The notes: generated from the sequence alone by a model not told the origin. DNA of 64,000 nt from Labia minor (GCA_963082975.1 OY720345.1:33922611-33986610), one strand, 5' to 3'. Numbered from the stretch's first letter, positions 1 to 12,812 are shown. Translations and numbers: made by a program.

Positions 1-366
1 TCATATTCTAATAATATATATTTTCTAGTAATTGTAATAAAATTTCCATTATTTCAAAATAATCAATATTGGAGAAGATATATAAGTACAATTATTTAAA
101 TAATAATAAAAATTTTTTTTAAGAGTATATATTTAATTTCATTGAGAAATAAAATAAACTTTCATTACACGTAAATAAATAAAAAGAGAATATATTTTTT
201 GGCAGGATAAATTTTTATTTAATTTAATGCTTATTTAAATATTATATTTTCTTTCATAACCAGAATATTTATTTTTTTTCTTGTGTAATATAAATAAATA
301 TATTATTATTTATTTAAATATGAAATTTCTATCAATTTTATTAAAGTAGTCAAGCGATTTGTTTTA

Positions 367-400
<34 letters not shown>

Positions 401-950
401 ATATTTATTAGATAAATATATATAAATATAATAAATATCTATATATGTCTATATACATATATAGACATGGATATTTATTTAGTATTTCGTAATTTAATTC
501 CCTTTAATGATTAAAAGAGAAAGTATTTTTTTATGTTATATGAAATAATATCATAATATACGTAAGTAATAATAATTGAAATACATTTCGTTTATATGGT
601 AAATAAATGGATCGATAAATAAATGAGAGAAAGAAAAAAAAAGTGTAAAATAGGTTTCTTTATGTGCTTCCGTAAAGTTCAATTGTAATGCGAACATATT
701 TTCTATTCTACTGTTTATTTCTCTCAGCTCCAAGGGCAAAGAGACAGACTTCGTGCATTTGTGTGAGGGAGAAGAACTCTGGCAATGTAATTCCCGATTC
801 TCTTTCTCTAAAAGCTTTCCAAGGAACTTTTCTCGCACTTTTAACTCTCTTGACTGGGAATTAAAATTTATGCGTAAGTGAAACTGTTTATGTTAATGCC
901 CCTATTCGTCAAAATTCTAAAGTAACTTATAAATTAATGTTTTTTTTTTG
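1..950. other. AT-rich non-coding DNA with a TA microsatellite
   Basis: No gene is visible. The stretch is almost pure A/T to about 540, with a (TA)n run at 369-397 and an imperfect A/T palindrome around 440-470. From about 600 to 860 composition becomes more balanced. A 95-codon minus-strand frame lies there (838 to 551), but it starts in ordinary sequence, ends in A/T-rich residues and has no recognisable domain, so I do not call it a gene. Confidence 0.6.
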
Positions 951-962
951 TTTTGTTTTAGT

Positions 963-1880
963 CATATGAGTTGATATCTTATCTTATCTTATTATACTAG
1001 CAAAAATTGTATAAATATATATTTGTATATTTTTGGGATATTAAACCGCTCGATAGATTTTTTTGAAATTCACACCTTACATAATATTTATAAAGAAAAA
1101 TCGATCTGTATTGGTTTCTGCCTCGAGAAAATTTATCTTTATTAGTATTTTCTAAATTTAAAATAGTAAATTTAATGTCGTCACAAATTACGCCATCCAT
1201 ATTGAAATTCTCCTCTTGCCATTCTTTTTTAATTAATATTGTATTAATATTTTTTTATATTTAAAATATTTTAAAAAATTTTACTTAATTTAGAAATAAA
1301 ATTAAAAATATTTATTTTAATAAAATATATTTATTAATCTCACCAAAAAAAAAAAAAAAAAAAAATTATCAATGAAGTTAGCACTATAATAATGCATATG
1401 AACAATTATAATTTAAGAAATTTTAAATATTATTTATTTTATTTAAATGAAATTGAATGAACATTGGAGAGCTTTTAATAAATTTTCAATACTAAAAGAT
1501 TTCTGGGGTTTGTAAGTAACAAATTGATTGATATTTTTGGCTTGGTAGTTTAAAATTTATATTTTAATCCAAAATTTATTTTATTTGTCATTAATTTTAT
1601 GTTTTTTTTTATATTTATTTTCGTGTTTATGTTTTATTAAATTACTAATTGGTATTTATTTATATATTGTTTTTTTATTAATTAGTTTTTAGATAGTTTT
1701 ATAATTTTTAATATTTTTTCACTAAAATATTATTTATTATTTATTAATATTGTATTGAGGACCCCAAGGTCCATTAATTTTAATCAGATTCATGCAATGA
1801 TGATGATGATAAATAATTAAAGAATTGTATATCAATATTTTTTAAAGGGTCGAGCGATAGCTCAGTGTTCCAGGTACTAA
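963..1880 (+). repeat. Repeat family Z, copy A
   Basis: This is one of three copies of an unclassified ~0.9 kb interspersed repeat (others at 10066-10800 and 62833-63600). It starts with TATCTTATCTTATTATACTA and has a conserved early block reading ACCGCTCGATAGATTTTT. It passes through a variable A/T centre with a poly-A run near 1346-1365 and ends in a block containing GAGGACCCCAAGGTCC and TGCAATGATG, then AAAGGGTCGAGCGATAG. Copy B shares the end block through GGGTCGAG, which puts that boundary near 1855-1880. A short tRNA-like string (CGATAGCTCAGTG) follows the boundary. No coding capacity survives. The class is unknown; the phrase pattern resembles non-autonomous DNA elements of arthropods. 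Confidence 0.7.
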
Positions 1881-1984
1881 ATATTTTGAATTTAAATTTT
1901 ATATACAATGCGTTTGTGGTAGAAAGTTCAAGGCGAATTTATAGGAGAAAAACCTGTATAACCCTTATATATCTTTTTTTTTAT

Positions 1985-2460
1985 TAGTAATTGGAAAATA
2001 AAATGTAATTTAATAATTTGATTAAAGACAAAGAAAGAGTCGATAAAAGAATCTTTGAAGTATGGAGAGAGAAGTGCATTTCTTCCCGGTTGAAAACCTG
2101 TAGGGCGGAAGGAAGTGACCGCATATAACGGTCTCCAACAAACCCTGATCGTGTAGTTCCAGTATTAAGGTAATCCATATTTAATAGACATCTGCATGGT
2201 GACTGCCTTTCTCATTTGCAATCACTGACTCGGATCGTGATCATGGCACCGCGATGCTTTAAAATATAATTTAAAGAAAGGAAATTTTTTTTTCCTTAAA
2301 TCACATGCCATCTGTGTAAATAAGTTGACTGTAGCTGTTGGCCGAAGCGGCCATGAAATGAAAAACTAAAACCATTCGGCTGTTACCATTCTGGGAGGGA
2401 GGTTTATATCCACTTTTACCAAAGGAAATAAAGATCCACTGACAAGAAAGAAATTGGCTA
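1985..2460. other. Less AT-rich unique island
   Basis: This block stands out from its surroundings by balanced composition and lack of similarity to the other repeats in the window. It includes a perfect GGCCGAAGCGGCC palindrome-like motif near 2340 and a 64-codon minus-strand frame (2178-1984) with no recognisable domain. It could be a conserved non-coding element or an old exon. Nothing in the sequence decides between these. Confidence 0.3.
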
Positions 2461-3075
2461 GTAAAAGATTCATAAAATTAAATACAAAAACATTGAATTC
2501 ACTTTTCTTTGTTTATTTTACATAAAATATAAATATATATATATATATTTGAATAAATAAATTTTCATATAATTACTGTAAATATGAAACAATCTTATGT
2601 AAATTTGAGAAGATTAAAGACATATGGTTATTTGTTTTATTTAATAAAACAATTTTTTTATTTAATTTTGATGCCAAATTAATGTTTAAATCATTACTTT
2701 TACCTTTAACTCAATAAATCAGTTAGTAAAGTAAGTACATAATATAAAAGTAATTAAACTTATAGGCAAACCAAATGTGCCCTAACAACAATAAGTTAGA
2801 ATTGAGAAATTTTAGAGCCCTCGTAAAATTAATGTTATATTAATTTCGTAATTTTATATTATACTTATATACATATATATATATATACATTATATATATA
2901 TTATAATTTTATTGAGGATGCTAAATCAAATGTATATTATACCCCAAAGCATAATATTTTATAAGAATTTTTACAATTTTAAGAAGTTTTAAAAAAAATA
3001 AATATATAAATATATAAGTTACTAGTACTGAGATCTCCATTGACATGATAATTAATTTGAAGATCATTTTTTGAG
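2461..3075. other. AT-rich spacer, no gene
   Basis: Only A/T-rich sequence with short TA runs (2535-2550, 2873-2902) is visible. I see no frame, TIR or tRNA-like signal. Confidence 0.6.
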
Positions 3076-3347
3076 CAGGGCCACCCTAACCACAGGGCTA
3101 ATTGGGCTATAGCCCTAGGGCGCAAGCCTTCTGGGGGCGACATTTTTTATTCGTTTATATATTTTTTCTTATTGCTAAGTAGTACTTTTATAGTCGCCTC
3201 CAACCCGGAGTGACATCACTTTAAAGATTTTAATCATGGATATTCAAAATACATATCTGTTTTTCTAACCATTCTGTGTAATTTCTTATAAAAAGGGGCG
3301 CAAAATTTTAGAAGCCCACGGGCGCCGAATATCTTAGGACGGCCCTG
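3076..3347. mobile_element. Non-autonomous hAT-type MITE
   Basis: The element opens with CAGGGCCACCCTAACC and closes with AGGACGGCCCTG, so the ends are imperfect inverted repeats of the CAGGGCCG type common in hAT transposons. It is flanked by 8-bp near-duplications, TTTTTGAG at 3068-3075 and TTTTTGTG at 3348-3355 (7 of 8 match), the target-site length typical of hAT. The ends are G/C-rich (AGCCCTAGGGCGC; GCCCACGGGCGCC) and the centre is A/T-rich. At 272 bp it has no transposase and must have been moved in trans. The mismatch in the duplication suggests an old insertion. Confidence 0.75.
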
Positions 3348-4781
3348 TTTTTGTGTGTGTGTGTGTGAGTATTTGTACGAAAATAGATTTCCCAAAATCA
3401 GTTCGCTTGAGTTGTGAAATATTGATGTGTGAAATATTCAATATCTAAAATATATTTAAAGTATTTTCTGTACAATTGTATTTTGAATAAATTATTCAAC
3501 AAGAAATCAATGAAATTAATGCGAATTTTAAATAATATATAAAAAAAATATTTTAATTTATGCAAATTGGATACAATTATAGAAATGCAATTTACAATTA
3601 TGACAATTGAAATTATCCTAAATCAAAGTTACAGAAATGATAAATATATAAATTGATTTATTAGACGAGACTTGTTAGTTGGTTTTCAATGTTTCATTCG
3701 ACAAAAGATAAAATCCAAAACTGTCTCATTATATAAAGTCTATCGCTTCATTGAAAAACAGAACCTATCGATAAATAGTGTGGTTAACAATGGATGATTG
3801 TTTCTATAAATTGCTTGGGTGTGAATGAATAGATTGAAAATGACAAATGCACCATCCCCTCCCGATTCCCTTTCTTTCATTTTCTTCATTGTTTATTGTA
3901 CTTTGATGTGTCCAGGTCACTGGGAGAAAGTTGGATTAATTCGAACACCCTTCCCTCCCCGCCTTCATTTTCCATAAAACCTCGTCTACACTCTCATCCA
4001 CAATATCTACGACCTCAATCCCACCTTAACTTTCTGGGTCACATTTTCTACCCTTTATTTATTTATTTTCGGGCGTGCATATTAATCAGTCGTTCATTTC
4101 ACATAAAAGCATAAAATGTGTCAATTTTTTATATTCGTCCCAGACAATTTATTTGCATTTTCCTTTGGTTCATTTAATAGACAGTAGAGAGTACAAAATC
4201 CAAAAGCTTTTATTCCATAATATATATACATATATGTATATTAAAAATAAAGGAATGCTTTACGAGAAGCTTAAACAGTTAAGATATTTAGATTTAACAT
4301 ATTTTGCCTTAGATTTCTCTTTTTAATCATTACAGAAGAAAGGAAAATCTGTGCCTTCCATAATTTTATAGGAAAAGGTAGCATTAGTTAGAGTTATAAA
4401 CATATTATAATAAAATATTCGAAAATTAATTGGTAAATTTATTTAATGTTTTTTTTTTTGAATAGAGGAAAATTAATTGACTTCAACCTCGAAGAAAAAT
4501 AGTAAAGCCTTTAAAATACTAGGGGGGGGGGACTTTGAAAGGTTTTTCAATAGTGACTTTAAAAGAAAAACACTTTCCGCAGTATTTCATCGCTCAATAT
4601 CTATAAGCATTTAGAGAAGGAAAAGAAGAGGTGGAATCATGGAAAATGAAATAAAAACTTACAAGATTTTTTAATTATTCTTAATATATATATATATATA
4701 TTTATAGATAGATAGATATTGAATTGAACGTTGATATAATTGCTAATAATAATAAGCTAAGTTAAATATTTAAGTTTGTTT
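3348..4781. other. AT-rich spacer with a pyrimidine-rich block
   Basis: A (GT)n run begins at 3353. At 3850-4050 a C/T-rich block contains small plus-strand frames (for example 3896-4114) that carry no domain and look fortuitous. A G run sits at 4524-4531. No gene or transposon end is recognisable. Confidence 0.5.
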
Positions 4782-5101
4782 ATATCTATCTATATTTATA
4801 TCTATGGTTCTATGGAACTCTAGAGTTCTTTATCGCAGCCACCACATTTCTCCAAATGTCCCTATCCTGAGCCACCACTATCCAACTCCTACCCTCTCTC
4901 GTCTCTCTCACCTCCCTTCCTACATTGTCCACTCACCCCGTCCTTGCCCTTCCAAGCGGACTTTTCTCAATCGGTCTCCCCTCCATAATATATTTTGCTA
5001 TTCTTTCCTCTCCTATTCTAGCCACGTGTGTCCTGCCTATCGCAGCCTTCTCGATTTTATAATCCTATCTATTTAAGAAATGCATAGAGGTCATGCAATT
5101 C
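4782..5101 (-). pseudogene. LINE reverse transcriptase C-terminus, 3' fragment
   Basis: Read on the minus strand this matches the better-preserved fragment at 39440-39717. It has a degenerate start for the IKS-RLR-AGH motif, then KGKDGVSGQC, and ends with a tail rich in ATAG/TATC repeats at 4782-4803. Such C-terminal tails (basic RLR-GHV-RM segment followed by a GKRPLG-like loop) belong to non-LTR retrotransposon polyproteins. Several stop codons and frame changes interrupt it. It is 5'-truncated, as usual for LINEs. The window holds six fragments of this 3' end, pointing to one abundant family. The clade (RTE, Jockey, R1 or other) cannot be fixed from the C-terminus alone. Confidence 0.7.
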
Positions 5102-5254
5102 AAAGTTTGTTTATAACTTAGAATAATATATTTGAAAGAACGAAAATAAATCTTTATAAAATTTTGACTAGTATCTATTTTACTTTTTAATTTTCATGAT
5201 AATTTAGGATTGTCTTTTTGTAATTTAGATTAGTATTTGTTTGTTAATAAATCG

Positions 5255-5560
5255 TCGTAAGTCAAAAGGCTTTTACGGAGTGAATTGAGTTCCCACTCGA
5301 CTGCAAGGTTCAAGACAAATGGAAATTGTAGACGAGGAATAGGGGAAGGTAGTCGAGTGCAATTATACACCCCTCTGGTTTAGTGCCCTTTAGCGTCCGA
5401 TAAACACGCCTGCTTTGTATACCTATATCGAAAATTTGGTCTATATTGTAAGTGAGTGTTAAGTTTAGTAAAGCCCAACTGGCACAAGATAAATTAGCGG
5501 ATTATTACAAGTACTACTAGCTTAAAGGGAATACACAGGAAGGAAATTCATAGCGGATAA
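5255..5560. other. Less AT-rich unique island
   Basis: A block of balanced composition contains two inverted copies of a short motif, CACTCGACTGCA near 5295 and GTCGAGTGCAAT near 5352, about 50 bp apart. No frame or repeat similarity was found. It is a candidate conserved non-coding element only on composition and uniqueness. Confidence 0.3.
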
Positions 5561-6913
5561 TCACATAAATTCTATTTCATGTTTGTATTTGTATTTATTC
5601 CGCAAATTCTATGGTAAATTAATAACAATACTGTATTTAGTGAAACTATATTATTTTCATTGTCTAAATGTAAACAATTTGAAATATAATACCACATTGG
5701 AGATTATTAAAATTCTTCCTACGATAATATATACTTATATATAACTATAACATATATATATATATATATTATATTTAGTATTTTGTCACTACTATCAATT
5801 ATATATATTTTTATCAATTAATTATTAATATATATTTTATTAAAAAGATAATAATTATCTATTTATATTTGCGGAATAACATAAGGATTGAATGAGAATG
5901 GAAATTATGTCTGAAAGTTATGCAAATTTATATTTCACAAACCCAATTACATATAATTTAATTTTATCTTAAAAAACTTTAAAAAAGTGATAATAAAATT
6001 TATATTTATAGGTATATATAAAGTTTGAAAGGCTTTTAGATTAAACAATACTCATTACTAAATAAATAGCAAAAGTAAATTTATAAAATAAAATAAAAAA
6101 CTATAAAATAATATAATAGTTTTGTACTTTTATTGATATTCTAATAGTTATATGGGATTATCACATTTTAAAATGCCCTGAAGATATTCCATCCTTAGGT
6201 ATAAGAACGATTTATATATTTGAAAATAAAATAACAATATAAAGTAAAAAAAGCAACAACAACAACAACAACAAAAATCGGATAAAATATTAAACGAATC
6301 CTTTGTTGTTTCCAATCAATGGAATTTTCTTTCTTAACATGAATGGACTCACGAGAAGCTTGAGAAAGATTTCAACTTGAAATCCTCCTTGATTAGAATG
6401 AATGAAACAAAGTTTGATATTTGTTATACAAAATAAAAAAAAAGTCTGCCTTCGAAAGATAAGTCCATATATAGGTATATATCTATCTATATATATATAT
6501 AGATATTCTTAAGTCCTTCCTCTTCAATAAGCTACATTTCTTTCTATCAAAAGAGAACACTCGTTAAGTCAACGAACCAAATTCTTTAATAAACTTTTAA
6601 CATTAAGTTAAGAAAAAGAATCATGCAATAAATAAGTTTGTAAACAAAATGGAATACAATAAAGATAGAACTTAGAAAGATATTTAAATGTATTTCGTAA
6701 ATATTGAATGAATCAATTCATTTATAATGAATTCTAAATGTCAAACATCTAAACATTAATACTAATGTTTAATTATTATTATTCTATATAAAAAAGTTTA
6801 AGAAGGAAATTGAATATAGATATATTTATTGAATTTATTTGAAGAAAATAAATCATAAATAATTGATATTGAATTATTGAATGTCCATTATATGCATCCA
6901 CAAAGATCTAAAT
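5561..6913. other. AT-rich spacer with simple repeats
   Basis: A/T-rich sequence with TA runs near 5750-5770 and 6480-6505, and a CAACAACAA tract at 6254-6274. No gene is visible. Confidence 0.6.
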
Positions 6914-7152
6914 CATCTGTTTTCCAACCCGTGAGGCGCCCTGGGGGCGCGAGACTGTTGTAAGGGGGGCGCGAATGTGTATGTAAAATGTTTTTGCTCT
7001 TAAACATTTTCGATTTTTTTCAATTTTTTCAATATGGTTACATTATTATGTGAGTATTTATGAAATTAGATTATTACAAAAATTAAGAGGGGCACAAGAA
7101 TTTTTTTTTTTTAAAAAGGGGGCCGCAGGTTCAGAAAAGTTGGAAACCACTG
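6914..7152. mobile_element. hAT-like MITE, degraded
   Basis: The left end TCTGTTTTCCAACCC and the right end GTTGGAAACCACTGAA are imperfect inverted repeats of the CAGTGGTTTCCAAC kind seen in hAT elements. Just inside both ends lie the G/C-rich blocks common in such MITEs: GGCGCCCTGGGGGCGC on the left, GGGGGCCGCAGG on the right. The interior is A/T-rich. I could not find a clear 8-bp target duplication. The open frame over the right half (7050-7256) is chance translation of the MITE. Confidence 0.6.
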
Positions 7153-8159
7153 AACTAAGCATTTTTGAGAATTTGTTTAAGTTCCTTGATAAGATTGTTC
7201 GTTTTATTAAACAAAATCAAATATTTATTAATTTTTTTAAATTATTTATTTATTGAATTTTTATTTGTAGATATAGAAGAAAAAAAAAAGAAAAAGAAGA
7301 AGAAGAAGAAGAAGAAGACTAAATTCTCCTTGAAGAGGTCGCATGATAGCGAATTAAAGAAAAAAGAAAGAAGATTATCAAAAAGCCTTTGTAGTAGATG
7401 GTGCATTGAGTTTCAAATAATAATAATAATATTAATATAGGTAAATATACATATATCGATAATATTATTAAATCGAATAATTCACAAATGACCATTGTTT
7501 TTGATGCCTCTTAGAGCGTAATAACTCTAATAATAATCGAATGGTTAGTTATAATAAAAAAAGATCATTTTCAATGGATTATTCTATAGCTATTTCTGCT
7601 TTTGTGAATATAAATCGATATTGGTTTGGTTTGAAGTTAAACGCCAATTTGTAAAATGAATGAAACAAGCAAACTTACTATACTAATTAAAAGTTCAAAG
7701 TTGAACAAATCATTATTATTTATTAAAAATAAAACTTTATATAAAAGCAAAAAGATTTAGCATCTTTATATAAAATTTTATTTAATAAGGCATTTTTTTT
7801 TCTTTATTTTGTTATTGTTTATATCTATATCTATATCTATAGATATACGAGTATATAAGATTATAATTACAACTGTATCATAATTAAGCTTTAAAATGTT
7901 TTATATTTTCATAGGACATAAAAACGAGAAAAAGGGATAATAATGTGGTTTATTGTACCAAAACATTAATCTCATTAAAAGAAAAGAAAAAACCAACCAA
8001 TGTTGAAATTTGCAAAATTCCTTAAAATAAAATAAATTATTTATCGGATTTAATAAATGGCAATGAATTAAATTATGAAAAAAAATATGAAAAATTTATT
8101 TGATAATATAAATTAGAAAAATATAAGTTTATGTTGATATATGTGTTCATTTGTGGTTA
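7153..8159. other. AT-rich spacer with a purine tract
   Basis: A GAA/AAG purine tract at 7280-7320 produces a lysine run in translation and no real protein. A TATATC repeat lies near 7822-7850. Otherwise A/T-rich and featureless. Confidence 0.6.
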
Positions 8160-8322
8160 CAATGGGAGAGAAAAGAGGTTTGGGACATCTGGAAAGCGAC
8201 CTGTTGATAGACTAAGAACTTGATGGTCAGATGGGAGATGGGAGGGAATTTGGAGAGAATGCTAGTTGGATGTATTTCAGAGAAGAAATTTTGAGTTCCG
8301 TAGAGTCACTAAGATAGATAAA
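8160..8322 (+). pseudogene. LINE 3' end fragment
   Basis: The segment runs GGGAGAGAAAAGAGGTTTGG to TTCCGTAGAGTCACTAAG and finishes in GATAGATA. It aligns by eye with the terminal parts of the fragments at 39440-39717 and 55745-55922, including the shared CGTAGAG-CAC-AGATA ending. The frame is broken by stops. Only the last ~160 bp remain, so this is a strongly 5'-truncated or eroded copy. Confidence 0.6.
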
Positions 8323-10065
8323 TTGATATGTTTAAAATACTTTTTCGAATTCATTACACCTTAAAAAACGCAAAAAGTAAATAAACAAATATTTAAAAAT
8401 CTGGCTCAATAGGTGTATAGAATATAATATATATTATTAAAAAAAAAGAAAATAATGATAATGGTGATGGGGAAAAATTGGAACATGGATATGAATTCTA
8501 GGATTGTTTCTCTAATGGTAAACCTCAAGAGAAAAAAAGAAAACCTACAAGCATCTTTCTCATTTTATACCGTTTCAAAAACTTGTTTCAGATAAGTAAT
8601 TAGATGGAGTAGAATAGTATTATCTTGTTTTTTATTAATATTTCTGTCAAATAAAGATAATTTTAGAAAAATATTGGACATATAAAGAATGCGCCGGAAA
8701 TATTCATTAAAAAAAATGGAAAAATAAACTTTTCATTACCTCTTACCTGAATGACGAGGTGTGATTAAGGTCAGTAAGGAATTGGTTCAAAAAATTACCT
8801 GAAATAAAAAAGAAAACATATTTTAGTAAACTTATTATACAAGTAGAGTAGTATGTGTATTTGAAAAACTACAGATTTTTTTTATAATTATCAATTGTCC
8901 TACTATCTAGGAGGAAGGGAAAATTTAATACAAACTAAGATTAAAAATAAATATATTATTAATTTTAAAAAAATGAAATAGTTTTCTTTTTAAATTCTTC
9001 TTTCAAATTTAAATTTAAAGTGGTAGGATATCTTTTGTTTATATTTTTTTTTAGATTTATTTGATTAAAAAATTAATTAATTATAATTAAATTATATGAC
9101 TTTCATACATTCAAGGGATCAATTGAAATATTTATAAGAATTTTCAAAAGTCTAGCTAAGTTTAAAGCTGATGAAAAATCGATTTCAATTAGTCAAAAGA
9201 GCGAACAGACACCGGAACAGACATAGGGACAGACAGACAGACGCCAAGTGTGTGAAGATGAGAAAAACGTTATAATAATATAATAATAAAAACAACCATT
9301 TTATTCTCTTAATTTATTATTAATATAAATATAATTTATTCATATAAATATAAAATTAGGACAATAAAATGCATTAATGCAGAACAAAACATTTATTATA
9401 AATATAGAAAATAATTTCTGTAATACTATGTCTATAGCAATTATTTTTTATAGATTTATATTAATACGATAATAAATTATGTAATGTTTACAATACAGAT
9501 AAAATTAGATTATTAAAACAAAAAAGAAAAACTAGTTCGTAACTATGTAACCTTGGAAAGGATTATGATTAGTTGAATGCAAAAACAACAAATAAATAAA
9601 TATTTAGAATTAAAATTGAAACAAAAAACACTTCATTTCATAAATAAATACCAGTAGAAAATATAAAATTCCTAATTATTGTACCTTCATGTAGTACTAT
9701 AAGTTTTTTATATATATATAAAATTCTCATTATATAGTATAAGTGAAAGGTAGAACAATATTAATTAAATTTTTTTTATTTAACTTTCAAAGATACATGA
9801 GATTTTACAACTGCCTTTTTGAGGCAACAAAATAATGTAAAACAAAGAATAATACATAAATTAAAAATAAAAATAAAAATAATATATTTAGAAAGATATA
9901 GAAGGAGAATATTAGAGGGAGATTTTAGTAGAGTAATTATAGATCAGAGGGATATTATGAGGAAGGTGTAAGAGTATAGAGTAGACGAAGCGACATTAAA
10001 ATTTGTATTATATAATTTTATTCTTTATTTTTATTATTAAATTCAATATAGTATAATTGTAACTA
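8323..10065. other. AT-rich spacer with a short transposon-like mosaic
   Basis: Mostly A/T-rich with no frame. Around 9120-9260 lies a phrase ending in ACAGACAGACAGACGCC. Similar CAGAC/GGACAG strings occur inside Y copy 2 and at 60780-60830, so it is probably a relic of a related non-autonomous element. At 9880-9990 a purine-rich block (GAAAGATATAGAAGG and onward) has a short open reading but no identifiable domain. Confidence 0.45.
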
Positions 10066-10800
10066 TCACTCGACCCTTTAAAAAATATTGATAAAAATTT
10101 TTTTAATTATTTATTACAATTATTAAATGTTACATCATTGCATCAATCTGAATAAATGAATGGAACTTGGGGTCCTCAATAATACATAAATATGTATTAT
10201 TATGTTGGTAAGTTGATGAATATTTTTTTGGTGGAAGAATGATAAATATATATCGTATTTTAATTATAAAATAAAATTAAAATAAATATTTTAAATATAA
10301 AAAATATTAATACAATATCATTTAAAAAAAAGGCGGGAGTCAAATTTCAATATGGATGACATAGTGACGTTACTTAAATTTGCTATTTTAAATTAAGAAA
10401 ATACTAATAAAGTTGATTTTTCCTGAGGCTGAAATCAATGCAGATCGATTTTTCTATATAAATATTATCTATTTCAAAAAATCCTTAGAGTGGTTTAATA
10501 TCTTAAAAATATACAAAGATATACACAGAGGTGCAAAAAAAGTGGAACGCTTAGAAAAATTTGATTTTTTAAAATAATTTTCAGGAAAAACATATATAGT
10601 GTTTTATTTAAACTTGTAATTCACTCTAAAAATGTTTAACAATATTTGTAAGAACGAATTAAAAGTTTAAATAAAATGTATGTTTTTCCTGATAATTATT
10701 TGAAAAAAATCAAATTTATCTAAGCGTTCCACTTTTTTTGCACCTCAGTGTATATATATATATACATTTTTTGCTAGTATAATATATAGTAATATATAGT
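10066..10800 (-). repeat. Repeat family Z, copy B, interrupted by a MITE
   Basis: This is the reverse complement of copies A and C. It begins on the plus strand with CTATCACTCGACCCTTTAAA and carries the block with GGAACTTGGGGTCCTCAATA. It then matches the CGATCTGCATTG and ACCACTC-like parts of copy A and ends with TTTTTGCTAGTATAAT. A 227-bp Tc1-like MITE (10524-10750) splits it, so the Z copy was present first. Confidence 0.7.
10524..10750. mobile_element. Tc1/mariner-type MITE with ~70-bp TIRs
   Basis: The left end reads CACAGAGGTGCAAAAAAAGT. The right end, reverse-complemented, reads CACTGAGGTGCAAAAAAAGT. The similarity continues inward about 70 bp through GGAACGCTTAGA and CAGGAAAAACATA. 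TA dinucleotides flank both ends (10522-10523 and 10751-10752), as expected for Tc1/mariner insertion. It is 227 bp with no transposase. It sits inside family Z copy B, giving a relative age. Confidence 0.85.
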
Positions 10801-10879
10801 TTATATATAATATATATCAAACAAATTCTAAAAACATTTTAAAAAAGAAATAAGAATATATCCAACAAGGAGATAAAAA

Positions 10880-11230
10880 AAAATATTGAAATCATCCCTT
10901 GAGAAAGATGAAGGGTGGTAGTCTGGTAGGTGATACTGCCCGTCAAGCCCATTTCTTCACATTTAAAGGGACCGTTGACCAACGATAAAATGATGTTTAC
11001 CTGTCACAAGATTTGGTAACAAATTCAATCGTGAAGTGTTGTCAGAGGTCGAGAGAGAGGGTCCATAGATAAAAGGCAATTTCTACCCCATCAACTCCCC
11101 CCCCCCCCACTCTCAATTCATTTCATCCATCTCCATCACTCTTGTTGGTTTTAAATCCAATTACCGAGGCGCTTATGAATATATTTTGCACTTTAATTGC
11201 CTTGATTAGCATATCGCTCATAATCTAATA
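10880..11230. other. Unique island, candidate regulatory element
   Basis: A balanced-composition stretch without repeat similarity. It includes a 13-base C run (about 11097-11109) and then TTATGAATATATTTTGCACT, TTTAATTGCC and GATTAGC, which are homeodomain-like core motifs close together (11170-11220). No open frame. Suggestive of a conserved non-coding element, but no comparison could be made. Confidence 0.3.
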
Positions 11231-12810
11231 CTACTCTAAGTTGATGCATTCTAGAATGATTTCGATTTCCAAAAAAAAAATAAATTAATAAATAAATAAA
11301 AAATAATAGAATAGGAAATAAATTCTATTAAATTTGAATCCTCCTTTACACATTCTATTACTAGAATGCCCAATTAAAATTGCATTTATTCAATAAAAAT
11401 CAAACATAATTAATTAATTATTTTTAAGCATTGATTTGAATCTGAAAAGAAATTAAAATAATTCTATTACTTTAAGAGATTTTATAAAAAAATTTTGTCT
11501 ATAAATTTTTCTATGAAAATAATAATTTATCCTACATATTATGGGAATAAATAAAATTTACTTTTCCTTAATAAAAACAAAAAAAAAAAAAATTAGGAAT
11601 TGTAATTTTACTTCTACAATCTGTTTTATTAAAAATTTTACAATATATTATAGTTATTATATTTATTTAATAGAAAAATCTATATTAATATATTAATCAA
11701 AATCTTAAATAAAATCATGTCAAATATAATTCAACACTAATTATTAAAATATTATAATTAAGCAAATTGTTTTTTTATATTGATGAATAGAAAAACATAA
11801 GTAATTTATGAAACCAAGCCAGATATTCTTAAAAATAAAATTTTGAGGAAGGAGAATATAACTTTGTGTTTGTTTTTAAAGAATTTTTTTAATTAAAACC
11901 TTTAATATTATAAAATTATAGTATGTTTTAATGAAAATAAAAAAAAAAGTTTATAAACATTTTAAATGATATAAAAAAATAGAAATTACTAGTAAACACA
12001 TATGAGTAAACTATAATAAATGTATGATATAATTTAAAAAGGAGAATGAATAATAATAACTAAATGTGTTGGTTAATAAATATTCTTTTAATTCGCGTCT
12101 CTTCGCTTGTTGCAATGAAAGGCCATTCGATGGTTCTCATTTGCATTCTTTAAATATTTTAATGTTGCATGGTTGATTGAACACCGAAGTTATAAACAAC
12201 ATCCATTGGCATCTGGAATGCATTTTTTTTTTCATTAACTCCAAACATCATTAATTATTGCGATTTCTGAAAACATATTTTCAACTAAATTTAGTTAATA
12301 AAATAGAATAATAATTTATTCCTACCCGATTCAAATATTTGCTTTTATTCATTTTATATATATCTATAACAAAGCATATAACATATAATATTTATATGTG
12401 GTTTATAATTTTTAGTTTTCCATTATAATAAATTTACAACATTATATATATAGGGGAATAATAAGACTTTGAAATTTAAAATTTTTTTAAAGTTATATAT
12501 ACTATATACTCGTATGAATTAATTTCAAAAATCAGCTTTTGTTATTATACATGTATATTACAATATATTGTTATGAATTTCTGAAAATTTTAACTTTAGT
12601 TTTAATCTAAAATAGTATCCTTAATTGATTAATTATTTTAAAAAAAACTTTATTTATTATAAAAAATATAAAATTGATATTAATTTTTAATTAGTTAATT
12701 ATTATATTAGGGGAATATGGAAACTGAGATACTGGATGCGGCAGAAGCTTTAGGACCCCCGAGAATATATATATATATGCTATTTTACATTTACATATAC
12801 GTATATATAC
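11231..12810. other. AT-rich spacer with a small island
   Basis: Nearly all A/T. A short island at 12090-12225 carries TGCAATGAAAGGCCATTCG, the octamer-like ATTTGCAT and CATCTGG E-box-like text. No gene is visible. Confidence 0.45.
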
Positions 12811-12812
12811 TA

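Noticed and set aside
7165..7440. Plus-strand 91-codon frame with a lysine run
   Set aside because: The lysines are translation of a GAA/AAG purine tract. No domain is present.
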